Origin: an uncultured bacterium | Lineage (GTDB): Bacteria > Bacillota > Clostridia > Oscillospirales > Acutalibacteraceae | Direction of reading: 5' to 3' | Assembly: GCA_905215055.1 (NCBI GenBank) | Contig: CAJMOH010000005.1 | Coordinates: forward strand, 1 to 64,000 | Length of the DNA stretch: 64,000 bases | In this document: one piece after another, positions 47,936 to 55,984 of the stretch | Layout: the number at the start of each line of letters is the position of its first letter | Numbering within the stretch: position 1 is the first letter of the stretch | Notes under the pieces: generated by a model | What the model saw: the letters and a program-made list of their open reading frames with translations, nothing else | Databases searched by the model: none | Told to the model about the DNA's origin: nothing | Translations under genes and position numbers: made by a program

Positions 47936-48123
47936 AAGCGAGGGTGTTCCGCCCCCAAAACTACAGTTGGCCGCCGCCATTTTGAGATGTTCCCCCCTAT
48001 CAGATGGATTTTCCACAAAGAACGAGGTTTTATAGGCATCACCCAGATCCACGCAAAAGCAAACGGCACAAGAAGGCTCTTCCGCTTCTCGCGCCGCTGC
48101 TTTCAAAGACAGTGTGCCCCCTC

Positions 48124-49454
48124 TTATCCCGGCAAGGGCAGCTCCACAGTGAACTGGCTGCCTTTGCCCAGCTGGCTTCGGGCGGTGATTTTCCCACCGT
48201 GAAGGTGGACAATCCACTGGGCAATAGAAAGCCCCAGGCCAGAGCCGGAACGGTCCCGGGCCTTGTCCGCCCGGTAAAAGCGCTCGAAAATGTGCTCCAG
48301 CTCCTCCGGGCTCATGCCGATTCCGTTGTCGGACACGGTGAGTACGCAGGTCCCCCTTTCCTGAGCGGCCCGAACAATCACCCAGCCCCCCTGCTTTCCA
48401 TACTTCACAGCGTTGCCCGCCAGGTTGATGAGCAGCTGGGTCAGCAGGCTTTGGTCCGCCCACACCTCCATGCCCTCCGGCACCTGATTGAACAGGGAAA
48501 TTTTCTGGGCAGCGGCGGCATCGTTCAGCTCCTCCAGCACAGAGCCTGCCGCCTCCCGGAGAGGAAGCCGCTCTTTGTTCAGGTGATAGCGGCCCTCGTA
48601 GCCCCGGGTAAGCACCAGCAGCTGGGAAATAATCTTGTTCATCCGCTGGCTTTCCTTTTGAATGGCCTCCAGGGTCTCCCGGCCGTCACCGGAAAGGGAC
48701 TCCTCCTCCAGCTCCTCGGCGCAGGCGGAAATCACCGCCACGGGGGTGCGCAGCTCGTGGGAGGCGTCGGAGGTGAACTGCCGCTCCCGCTGGAAGGACT
48801 CCGCAGCCTGTCCAGCATGGTGTTGAAGGTGATGGCCAGCTCCTGAACTTCGTCCCGGGCGGCAGGTTCCGCGATGCGCTTGGACAGGTCCCCGGCACTG
48901 ATGGCCTCTGCCGTGCGGGTAATGTTGGAGATGGGGCGGATGGCCCGCTTGGCCAGCAAGTAGGCTCCCGCCACGGAAAGCCCCAGATAGATGGGCGCCA
49001 GCACCAGCAGCAGCCACCGCAAAGTGGAAAGGGACTGCTCGGCATAGTCGGAGGAGATGGCCGCCGAGGCGGTGACCACATACCCCTCAATTTGAAAATC
49101 CTCCTTTAAAACGGTGTAGGTCTCGTTTTGATAGGAGGTTTTTTTGTTTCCGTCCACAGCGGCGTCCTTCAGCCACTGAGCCCCAGAGGTGGAGAAAAAC
49201 ACCCTCCCCTCCTGGTCTGTCACACACAGGGAGATGTAGTCGGGCAGGTCCACCTGGCTGTTGATGGTAAACCTTTCGTCCTGGTCGTCCACGGCAATAA
49301 GCACCTGGGCGATGGCGCTTTCCAGCCGGGATTGGATGTCCAGATTCAAGGAGGCGGAAACTGTGCCGTATACAATGGGCAACAGAATGGCCAGCAACAC
49401 CACGGTCAGCAGAGTATACAGGGCGGCAATGCGCCGCTTGATGGTCAAACGCAT
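48124..49454 (-). pseudogene. frameshifted sensor histidine kinase
   Basis: Two frames together encode one kinase. The upstream part (49454 to about 48806) has helices at about 10-30 and 155-175 and a HAMP region up to ELAITFNTMLDRLR. The downstream part continues with ESFQRERQFTSDASHELRTPVAV, HATPase motifs NLAGNAVKYGKQGG and GSGLGLSIAQWIVHLHGG. A one-base loss at about 48800-48810 breaks the frame just before the phospho-acceptor His. Its partner regulator is also truncated, so real decay is more likely than a read error, though an error cannot be excluded. Confidence 0.85.
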
Positions 49455-49624
49455 CACGATTCCTCCCGCAGGATGTAGCCCGTCCCCCGCACGGTGTGGA
49501 TGAGAGGCGAGGAAAAGGGCCGGTCAATCTTGTTGCGCAGGTAGCGGATGTACACATCCACTACGTTGGAATCGTACTGGAAGTCATAGTTCCACACATG
49601 GTCCGCTATTTGAGAGCGAGTGAG
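49454..49624 (-). pseudogene. 3' remnant of an OmpR-family response regulator
   Basis: The minus strand encodes LTRSQIADHVWNYDFQYDSN and onward VVDVYIRYLRNKID...HTVRGTGYILREES, the last 57 residues of a winged-helix output domain, ending with a stop that overlaps the kinase start. The receiver domain and the rest are missing: homology stops at about 49624, six bases from the start codon of a gene on the opposite strand. It is the regulator stump of the adjacent broken kinase. Confidence 0.85.
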
Positions 49625-49629
49625 CATCC

Positions 49630-50712
49630 ATGACCAGGCAAAAATCGCGTAAAAGGGTTGTCATGAGGGCGGCAGCGGCGGCGCTGGACCTGGTCCTGGC
49701 GACGGGAACCGTACTCTCGGTGTATTACTGCAACTATCTGGCGCCGGTAAGGTTCTCTGTTCCCGCCTCTCTTTCCGCCAGCCGGGACGCCCAGTCCCCG
49801 CTGCCCGGACTGGGCTCTCTGATGTCGGACGGGCTGAATTTGGGGGACGGCGTTTCCCTTACAACAGGGGACGCCGTTTCTCAGGACGGCTCGGAAATGG
49901 CCCCGGTGACCATCTCCGGCACCCCGGCGGACCTGAGCGGAAAATTCGCGGATAAGTTTTCCAGCAAAACCACAGCCACAGCCAGCACCTACCAAAGCAA
50001 GGACCTGGCCATCAGCGTCACCCAACACTCCTTTGGCGCGGGCCAGGATCAGGTGACCTACTACATTGCTGACGTGTACACCTCCAACCTGAGCTGCTTT
50101 AAAACCTATTTCGCCAAAAATGTCTACGGCTCCGGTTTTAATGAGCATATCACCGACATGAGCGCCGACGTGAAGGCCGTGCTGGCTGTCAACGGGGATT
50201 CCTACTGCTACAACCGCTCTCACACAGCCGGTCCCTTAATCCGCAACGGGGTGATCTACCGGGCGGAGGCCACCACCTCGGACGTGTGCGTGCTCTACAA
50301 CAGCGGGGAAATGCGAACCTTTTCTCCCGATCAGTTTGACCTCAAGCAAGTGGCGGCCGGCGGAGCCTATCAAAGCTGGACCTTTGGCCCCCGGCTGCTG
50401 GACGACAATGGCCGGGCCATGACGGAATTTAACACCTGGGACTACATTCGCAAGTCCCACCCCCGCACCGCCATCGGTTATTATGAGCCAGGCCATTACT
50501 GCCTGGTAGTGGTGGACGGCCGCCAGGAGGGCTACTCCCGGGGCATGACCCTGCCAGAGCTTTCCCAGCTGTTCCAGGATCTGGGCTGCAAGGCGGCCTA
50601 TAACCTGGACGGGGGCCACTCCACCATGATGGCCATGGACGGCCGGCTGGTCAACAGGCCCTATAAGGACACCCACGAAATTGTGGACTGCCTGTACGTT
50701 GGGGAGGTGTAG
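49630..50712 (+). CDS. phosphodiester glycosidase (NAGPA-type) family protein
   Basis: A 360-aa anchored protein. A basic start and a membrane helix (about 12-38) are followed by a Ser/Thr-rich spacer and a NAGPA domain (about 120-358), with VLAVNGDSYCYNRS, RTAIGYYEPGHYCLVVVDGR and the signature YNLDGGHSTMMAMDG. In bacteria this family is linked to exopolysaccharide or phosphodiester-sugar processing at the surface. The start lies a few bases from the truncated regulator, so its original upstream region may be lost. The next gene starts four bases after its stop. Confidence 0.88.
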   Translation: MTRQKSRKRVVMRAAAAALDLVLATGTVLSVYYCNYLAPVRFSVPASLSASRDAQSPLPGLGSLMSDGLNLGDGVSLTTGDAVSQDGSEMAPVTISGTPADLSGKFADKFSSKTTATASTYQSKDLAISVTQHSFGAGQDQVTYYIADVYTSNLSCFKTYFAKNVYGSGFNEHITDMSADVKAVLAVNGDSYCYNRSHTAGPLIRNGVIYRAEATTSDVCVLYNSGEMRTFSPDQFDLKQVAAGGAYQSWTFGPRLLDDNGRAMTEFNTWDYIRKSHPRTAIGYYEPGHYCLVVVDGRQEGYSRGMTLPELSQLFQDLGCKAAYNLDGGHSTMMAMDGRLVNRPYKDTHEIVDCLYVGEV

Positions 50713-50715
50713 GTT

Positions 50716-51039
50716 ATGGCAAGGCTGTTTCAGATCGCCGCTCACTGTTCCATCATACTTGCCTTGTGCATGGTGACCTTTGAGGTGCTGGACTGGTTTA
50801 ACCCCTACATGAATTTTCTGGGCCTGCCCATTTCCACAGGGCTGCTTCTGGCCTTCTGCCTGCTGGCGGTGCTTCAGGCTCTCCGAACGCTGTACTGCGA
50901 GGAAAGGCTGGCCTCTCTTCGCCAGGAGCTGGGAGAGCTGAGAAAGGTCCGCCCCCGCGGCAAAGGCAGCAAATCCCTGAAAAAATCCGCCAGGCAGCCA
51001 GAGCCTCTCTCCGCCCAGGCCGGAGAACGGGCGCCATAA
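50716..51039 (+). CDS. small two-helix membrane protein
   Basis: A 107-aa protein with two helices (about 8-25 and 36-56), followed by a basic, coiled-coil-like tail (CEERLASLRQELGELRK) and a low-complexity end. It starts four bases after the NAGPA gene and is surely co-transcribed. No family recognised. Confidence 0.65.
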   Translation: MARLFQIAAHCSIILALCMVTFEVLDWFNPYMNFLGLPISTGLLLAFCLLAVLQALRTLYCEERLASLRQELGELRKVRPRGKGSKSLKKSARQPEPLSAQAGERAP

Positions 51040-51047
51040 AGGCCAGG

Positions 51048-51070
51048 GGGCCGGGAATACTCCCGGCCCC
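51048..51070 (+). terminator. perfect GC hairpin after the NAGPA unit
   Basis: GGGGCCGGGA-N3/4-TCCCGGCCCC, an almost perfect 10-bp stem, followed by TTCCCC rather than a T-tract. It marks the end of the NAGPA block and lies at the right junction with the membrane-protein remnant. Confidence 0.5.
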
Positions 51071-51411
51071 TTCCCCTGTCCTCCTGGACGGCCCTGCCGC
51101 CGGAGCAGCGCTCCACCCTGTTTTACCTGCTGGTGGGAACAGTGGGGATTCAGGCGGTGTTCAAGGCCAGCTGGCCCATGGACCGCCTGCGGGCGTTTCT
51201 CTGCGCCACCATGACAGCGGGCTTTTACGCCGCCGTCCTGCTGCTGCGGGCAAGGCTCCAGGTAGCGCTGCCTTCGGCGGGAACCCTTTGGCTGCTGCTG
51301 GGCCTCGCGGCGTTCAGTTTCCTGGTGGAACGCGCCGCCACGTTCATCCTTCGCCTGGCAGGCCGAAGAACCTCCCAGAAGAAGGAGCGCCATCAGCAGG
51401 ACGCCTGGTAA
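51064..51411 (+). pseudogene. 3' remnant of a polytopic membrane protein, possibly a P-type ATPase
   Basis: From about 51064 the frame encodes LSSWTALPPEQRSTLFYLLV and then three membrane helices, ending in a basic tail (RLAGRRTSQKKE). No start codon or ribosome binding site fits. The pattern resembles the last membrane segments of a P-type (HAD-IC) ATPase; this is recognition from memory, not a search. If correct, the N-terminal catalytic part has been replaced by the NAGPA block. Confidence 0.45.
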
Positions 51412-51432
51412 ATCCATCCAACCAAATCTCAG

Positions 51433-51471
51433 CGAAAAACAGCCACCGGAAAGGGCGGCTGTTTTTTTCGG
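51433..51471 (+). terminator. intrinsic terminator
   Basis: AAAAACAGCC...GGCTGTTTTTTT hairpin after the membrane-protein remnant. Confidence 0.8.
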
Positions 51472-51529
51472 ATCTGCTCCCCGGGAAGTCTCCTCTGTTC
51501 AGCCTCTCGGCTTTCTGGGAAAACAAAAA

Positions 51530-51563
51530 AGCGGGACGCTGAAAACCGTCCTGCCCGCTGCTC
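51530..51563 (-). terminator. terminator of the HtrA pseudogene
   Basis: On the minus strand, AGCGGGCAGGACGG...CGTCCCGCT followed by TTTTTT, just after the stop at 51570. Confidence 0.75.
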
Positions 51564-51569
51564 TCATCC

Positions 51570-52330
51570 TTATGGAAGCTGGCCCCAAACCCCGCCATAG
51601 GGAAAAGACCCGCTGTCCGCCTGCTGCCGGCCTTGGGAGGCTGGAGCGGCCCCCCAGGTCACGGACACCGTCTTTGTCTGCCCGGCGCGCGTCACAGTGA
51701 ACTGGGAGGTGTCCCCCGCGGAGAAAGTCTTTTTCACGGCGGTGAAATCTGTCATGGACTGAATGTTTGTCCCGTCAATTTGTGTGATGATGTCCCCCGC
51801 CTGAAGTCCCGCCGCAGCCGCCGGGCCTCCGGTCTCCACCGCGTACAGATAGACCCCGGGAACCAGCCCTGCCTGCTGGGACATCTGGGCGTTGACCGTC
51901 CCCGCCATAGGTGGTCACCTCCACGGTGGAGGCGTCCTTTACCACATGATAGTTGGTGAGGATGTAGCCATCGCCGCTGAGAATAAACCCAGAGCCGCTG
52001 GAGGCGGACTGCACCGGCTGGCCGAAAATATTCCCCCCCCGCCTGGGAGGTGGTATTGATGGAAACCACGCTGTTTACAGCGGCGGCATACACCTGGCTG
52101 TCGCTTAGAGAGGCGCCGGAGGCGGCGGTATTGAGAATCACCGGAGTGACAGAGGCGCTCTGTCCGGCAGGAGCGCCGATTCCTCCCAAAGCGCACCAGA
52201 CTGTGCCCGCGCCCGCAGCGCCGCCCAGCAGGCAGAGGGACAAAGCCGCGGCCGCCTCCAACGGGCCGCTCTTGTCTAGAAGCCAAGAGAACAAACCTCC
52301 TTCTCCCGGGGCGAAACCCAGCCGAAGGCC
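51570..52330 (-). pseudogene. HtrA/DegP-type serine protease, degenerate
   Basis: Three frames carry pieces in order: a membrane helix and DSQVYAAAVNSVVSINTTS; then SGSGFILSGDGYILTNYHVV with the catalytic His; then a complete PDZ domain (GLVPGVYLYAVETGGPAAAA...GDIITQIDG). An 8-base C run at 52033-52040 (G on the coding strand) adds one base and shifts the first junction. The second junction near 51907 joins VTTYGG directly to the PDZ, so about 150 residues with the catalytic Asp and Ser are gone. The 5' end is also unclear because hxlR abuts it. Confidence 0.85.
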
Positions 52331-52334
52331 TTCC

Positions 52335-52661
52335 CTATGTTCTGCTTGCCTTGTAGGCCGTTCCCCACTGCTCCATGGCGGCAATGATGGGCCGCATGGA
52401 TTCCCCCAGCGGGCTCAGGGAGTATTCCACCCGGGGCGGCACCTCGGGATACACCCTGCGGGTGACCAGGCCGTCCTCCTCCATAGAGCGCAGGCTGTCG
52501 GTGAGCACCTTTTGGCTGATTCCCTCCAGATTTTTTTGCAGCTCGTTAAAGCGCCAGGGCCGGGCCAGCAGGTTCCGCAGAATCAACAGCTTCCACTTGC
52601 TTCCAATCAGTTGCACCGTGGTCGCCACGGGACAGGCCGGCAAATCTTCTTTTCTTACCAT
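52335..52661 (-). CDS. HxlR-family transcriptional regulator
   Basis: A 108-aa winged-helix regulator. The family block CPVATTVQLIGSKWKLLILRN is present, with Cys10 as the single conserved N-terminal cysteine that redox-sensing relatives (YodB, HypR) use, and FNELQKNLEGISQKVLTDSLRSMEEDGLV as the helix-turn-helix. ATG 52661 follows GGAGGTG; upstream in-frame starts lack a site. It is divergent from the ACGX peptide gene and is the likely regulator of that cassette. Confidence 0.93.
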   Translation of the reverse strand: MVRKEDLPACPVATTVQLIGSKWKLLILRNLLARPWRFNELQKNLEGISQKVLTDSLRSMEEDGLVTRRVYPEVPPRVEYSLSPLGESMRPIIAAMEQWGTAYKASRT

Positions 52662-52821
52662 ATCCACACCTCCGCATACACAAGAAACATCTTGCACTCT
52701 GTGAAAAATTATAGCCTCCCGGCGCCGCCGTTGCAAGGGAGTCACTCCGGCGCGAAAAAATTTTTCCAAGGTTTTCCCCAGGCGGCGCAAAGCTTACAAA
52801 AAGGTAACCCAGGTTATAAAA

Positions 52822-52859
52822 AAGTGCGTACTTGTGAGGGACTTAAAAATTCGTACAAT
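52822..52859 (+). promoter_or_regulatory. promoter and candidate HxlR operator of the ACGX cassette
   Basis: TTGTGA (52832-52837), a 16-base spacer and TACAAT (52854-52859). An exact inverted repeat AAGT-N4-ACTT (52822-52833) overlaps the -35, and GGTAACC..GGTTA lies 20 bases further up. These are plausible HxlR sites in the divergent region. Confidence 0.6.
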
Positions 52860-52915
52860 GATAAGCACAGAGAGCGAAGCGGCACTCTGAATCCACAATA
52901 TGGAGGTACAAACTT

Positions 52916-53149
52916 ATGGCACTTTCTAATCTCTTTGGATGGAGCAAGAAGGACGATACGGCTCCCGCCGCTGCTTGCGGTACCGCCTGCGGCGCAGCCG
53001 ATAAGCCGGAGGAAAAGCCCGCTGCCTGCGGTTCTGCCTGCGGGGCCGGCGACAAGCCCGCCGGGGCTCCCGCTGCCTGCGGTGCGGCCGATAAGCCGGA
53101 AGAAAAGCCTGCCGCCTGCGGTTCCGCTTGCGGCGCTGGCGATAAGTAA
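52916..53149 (+). CDS. ACGX-repeat peptide, putative RiPP precursor
   Basis: A 77-aa peptide. A short leader (MALSNLFGWSKKDD) is followed by a low-complexity core in which all seven cysteines occur as Ala-Cys-Gly: Cys21, 25, 38, 42, 55, 68 and 72. The modules are ACGxACG, separated by DKPEEKPA or DKPAGAPA spacers; one module has only a single ACG. No GG cleavage site, signal peptide or membrane helix is seen. Ribosome binding site GGAGG at 52902. It is directly upstream of a SPASM radical SAM gene, the setting of the predicted ACGX peptide-modification systems. The modification itself is unknown. Confidence 0.88.
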   Translation: MALSNLFGWSKKDDTAPAAACGTACGAADKPEEKPAACGSACGAGDKPAGAPAACGAADKPEEKPAACGSACGAGDK

Positions 53150-53172
53150 TCTGTTCTATCTCCATCACACCC

Positions 53173-53202
53173 GTTCCCGGCGGGAAGCTGCCTGCCGGGA
53201 AC
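53173..53202 (+). promoter_or_regulatory. attenuator-like hairpin between precursor and maturase
   Basis: A perfect 9-bp inverted repeat GTTCCCGGC/GCCGGGAAC with a 12-base loop and no T-tract. Placed after the peptide stop, it could stabilise the short peptide mRNA or partly stop transcription, giving more peptide than enzyme. Confidence 0.6.
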
Positions 53203-53254
53203 ACACGAAATCTTATTCGGTCCATCCGATTTACTATAAGCGAGGTCAAAGACG

Positions 53255-54292
53255 ATGAAACAGTATTTTTCCTTTCAGTGGCACATCACCGATGCATGTG
53301 ACCAGCGCTGCAAGCACTGCTACATCTTCTCCGAGGATACCCGCAAACACCTGGATTCCATGACCTGGGAGCAGATGAGCGACACCTTTTTCAACTGCCT
53401 GGATTTCTGCCGGGTGTATGACCGGCTGCCCTATTTCTACATCACCGGCGGCGACCCCATCCTGCACCCGGATTTCTGGAAGCTGCTGGCTCTCATGAAA
53501 GAGCATGGCGTTCCCTTCACCATCCTGGGCAACCCCTTCCACCTGAACGATGAGGTCTGCCGCAGGCTGAAGGAATACGGCTGCGAGAAATACCAGCTTT
53601 CCTTGGACGGGATGCGTCAAACCCACGACTGGTTCCGCAAGCCGGGCAGCTTTGACATCACCCTGGAGAAGATCGGCTGCATCAACCGGGCAGGCATCCG
53701 CAGCGTGGTAATGACCACCGTCTCCGGCACCAACATCGGCCAAGTGCCCGACATCATCGACGCGGTGGTCCAGGCCGGAGCCAATGTCTTTGCCTTTGCC
53801 CGCTACTGCCCCACCAGCGAGGAGAAGGACGTGGGCATTGCCCCCCAGCGTTACCGCCGGCTGCTGGCGGACTGCGACAAAAAGTTCAAGGCGTATGAGG
53901 CGGCGGGCTGCCAGACCTATTTCAACAAGAAGGACCACCTCTGGACACTGTACGAATACGAGACCGGCGCGTTCAAAATCCCGGAAACGGTGGAGGAGGG
54001 GGTGATCTACGGCGGCTGCAACTGCGGCAACTGCCACCTGACCATTCTCCCCACCGGCGATATTTACGCCTGCCGCCGGGTGCAGAACAGCAGGGTGGGC
54101 AACGTGTTCGAAGACCGGCTGGCTGATGTCTGGGTCCGCCAGATGGAGGCCTACCGGGAGTACTCGAAGTTTGAAAAATGTTCCAAATGTGAGCTGCTGG
54201 CCTTCTGCCGGGGCTGTCCCGCGGTTGCCAGCGGCAAGAACGGCAATTTCTACGCCGCCGATCCCCAGTGCTGGAAGGAGGTAACACCATGA
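53255..54292 (+). CDS. SPASM-domain radical SAM enzyme (ACGX-type maturase)
   Basis: A 345-aa radical SAM enzyme. The cluster motif CDQRCKHC (Cys15, 19, 22; CxxxCxxC) binds the SAM-cleaving 4Fe-4S cluster, followed by YITGGDPILHP. The C-terminal SPASM region has CNCGNC and later CRRVQ, CSKCELLAFCRGCP and QCW, enough cysteines for two auxiliary clusters. Such enzymes install thioether or C-C links in peptides. The ACGX peptide just upstream is the evident substrate. Its stop overlaps the next gene (ATGA). Confidence 0.95.
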   Translation: MKQYFSFQWHITDACDQRCKHCYIFSEDTRKHLDSMTWEQMSDTFFNCLDFCRVYDRLPYFYITGGDPILHPDFWKLLALMKEHGVPFTILGNPFHLNDEVCRRLKEYGCEKYQLSLDGMRQTHDWFRKPGSFDITLEKIGCINRAGIRSVVMTTVSGTNIGQVPDIIDAVVQAGANVFAFARYCPTSEEKDVGIAPQRYRRLLADCDKKFKAYEAAGCQTYFNKKDHLWTLYEYETGAFKIPETVEEGVIYGGCNCGNCHLTILPTGDIYACRRVQNSRVGNVFEDRLADVWVRQMEAYREYSKFEKCSKCELLAFCRGCPAVASGKNGNFYAADPQCWKEVTP

Positions 54293-55251
54293 TCCCGAAA
54301 ACGATGAAAGCCGTGGTCCTGACCGGGCCTACACAGGCGGAAAATATCTGCTTGAGCGATGTGCCAGTCCCTCAGGTCCGCCCTGGCTGGGTGCTGATCA
54401 GAATACGGGCCTTCGGTCTGAACCATTCGGAACAGATTCTCCGTCTCGGTGAAATTCAGGCGGACTACATCCAGAAGCCCATCATCCCCGGTATTGAGTG
54501 CGTGGGAGAAGTGGCCGACCCCTCCGACAGCTCTTTTCATACGGGTCAGAGGGCCGTTGCCCTCATGGGGGGAATGGGCCGCAGCTTCAACGGCAGCTAC
54601 GCCCAATACGCCCTGCTGCCGGAAAGCCATGTATTCCCCGTGGAGACGGAACTTTCCTGGGAGAAGCTGGCGGCGGTGCCGGAAACCTATTTCACTGCCT
54701 GGGGTTCCCTGTTCCAGTGTTTACAGCTCCGCAAGGACGACACCCTTCTGGTGCGGGGCGGCACCTGCGCGCTGGGGTACGCAGCCATCCGCCTGGCAAA
54801 AGCCCTGGGCTGCCGGGTTATCGCCACCACTCACAGAGAAAGGAAGCTGTCCTTGCTGAAGGAGGCGGACCAGGCCGTTTTGGATACCGGAACACTGGCG
54901 GGTTCCCTTTCCAGCGTCACCAAAGCCCTGGAGCTGGTAGGGCCAAAGACTCTTCGGGACACCCTGGGCTGCGTGGAAAAGGGCGGCATTGTCTGCAACA
55001 CAGGCATTCTGGGGGGCGTTTCTGCCTTGCATGGCTTTGATCCCATCAAGGAGATTCCGGGCGGGATCTATCTGACGGGCTTTTTCTCCAACTATCCCAC
55101 CCAGCAAACCATGACGGAGATTTTTGCCTTTCTCAGCGGCCATCAGCTCACGCCGGATGTGGGGGCGGTCTATCCCTTTGAGGGGATCTCCCAAGCCCTT
55201 TTCGACATGGACCATCACAGGGTAAACGGAAAAATCGTGGTGCGGCTGTAA
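54289..55251 (+). CDS. MDR-family (quinone oxidoreductase-like) NAD(P)H-dependent enzyme
   Basis: A 320-aa medium-chain dehydrogenase/reductase. The N-terminal GroES-like fold (with FGLNHSEQILRLG and GIECVGEV) is followed by a Rossmann domain with LVRGGTCALGYAAIRLAKALG for NAD(P)H. The structural zinc cysteines are absent, so it belongs with zinc-independent quinone oxidoreductases. It begins by overlapping the radical SAM stop (ATGA), with GGAGG upstream, so it is coupled to the maturase. A reductive step on the peptide or removal of a reactive carbonyl/quinone are both possible. Confidence 0.92.
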   Translation: MIPKTMKAVVLTGPTQAENICLSDVPVPQVRPGWVLIRIRAFGLNHSEQILRLGEIQADYIQKPIIPGIECVGEVADPSDSSFHTGQRAVALMGGMGRSFNGSYAQYALLPESHVFPVETELSWEKLAAVPETYFTAWGSLFQCLQLRKDDTLLVRGGTCALGYAAIRLAKALGCRVIATTHRERKLSLLKEADQAVLDTGTLAGSLSSVTKALELVGPKTLRDTLGCVEKGGIVCNTGILGGVSALHGFDPIKEIPGGIYLTGFFSNYPTQQTMTEIFAFLSGHQLTPDVGAVYPFEGISQALFDMDHHRVNGKIVVRL

Positions 55252-55324
55252 GCGCGCGGCAAGAAGCTCTATGGGACAGCTGGACAGGGACGTTCCGCCG
55301 CGTGTTCAACCGCTCCCAGCTCCA

Positions 55325-55357
55325 AACCAGGTCGGGATTTCCGGCCTGGTTCTTTTT
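55325..55357 (+). terminator. terminator of the ACGX operon
   Basis: AACCAGG...CCTGGTT stem followed by CTTTTTA, closing the peptide / radical SAM / MDR unit. Confidence 0.8.
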
Positions 55358-55395
55358 ATATGTTTCAGGTATAGAAAACGATTACAACTAAGTAT

Positions 55396-55424
55396 TTTAC
55401 ATAGCAAGGCTTCCCAGCTATACT
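55396..55424 (+). promoter_or_regulatory. promoter of the chimeric lipoprotein
   Basis: TTTACA (55396-55401), a 17-base spacer and TATACT (55419-55424), about 50 bases upstream of the GTG start. Confidence 0.75.
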
Positions 55425-55474
55425 TGAGAACAGAAACTCATCCCCCAGAATCAACGAGAAAGAAGGAGTCCCCC

Positions 55475-55984
55475 GTGAAACAATGGTTCTGTTGGCTCTT
55501 GGCCCTGCTGCTGGTTCTTTCCCTGACCGGCTGCGGCACCGCTGGAAATTCCAGCGTCCGTGAAATCTCCTCCGCCCTCAGCGCGGCAGAGGAACAAATC
55601 CCAGAAAGCTCCGCCTCTGCCCTGGAGAGCCAGCCCTCTTCCCAGCCGGAAAGCGCGGTTGAGGCTTCCCCGGAAGCGGCAGGGAGCGGCGTGCTCATCG
55701 CTTACTTTTCCTGGGCGGAAAACGCCGTCATCGAGGGGGAGGTGGAGAATTTCAGCACCAATGAAAAGGTGTTCTACCCGCCCCAGGAGCTGGACACCAG
55801 CGATACGCCCCTGGCGGAAGGCGGCGCAGGCACCTTGGCCTACTACGCTCCCTGGGGAGATGTGGTGCTGTTTTACGACAGCTTTTCGGCCAACGGCTCC
55901 CTGTATGAGCTGGGAGAGGCCGTCTCCGGGGCGGAGAATATCGGACAAATGAGCGGGACCATCATCGTGGAAACAGTGGAATAA
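55475..55984 (+). CDS. small lipoprotein: flavodoxin start joined to cyclophilin-like end
   Basis: A 169-aa protein. The GTG start (55475) follows AAGGAG; the signal peptide ends in the lipobox LSLTGC. A Ser/Glu-rich linker leads to GSGVLIAYFSWAENA, which reads like the first strand and FMN phosphate loop of a flavodoxin. Without the rest of that fold it continues as KVFYPPQELDTSDTPLAEG...DVVLFYDSF, the second half of a cyclophilin-like (not PPIase) domain. The parent family has both whole domains (about 300 residues or more), so an in-frame internal deletion is likely. Probably not an active flavoprotein. Confidence 0.65.
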   Translation: MKQWFCWLLALLLVLSLTGCGTAGNSSVREISSALSAAEEQIPESSASALESQPSSQPESAVEASPEAAGSGVLIAYFSWAENAVIEGEVENFSTNEKVFYPPQELDTSDTPLAEGGAGTLAYYAPWGDVVLFYDSFSANGSLYELGEAVSGAENIGQMSGTIIVETVE

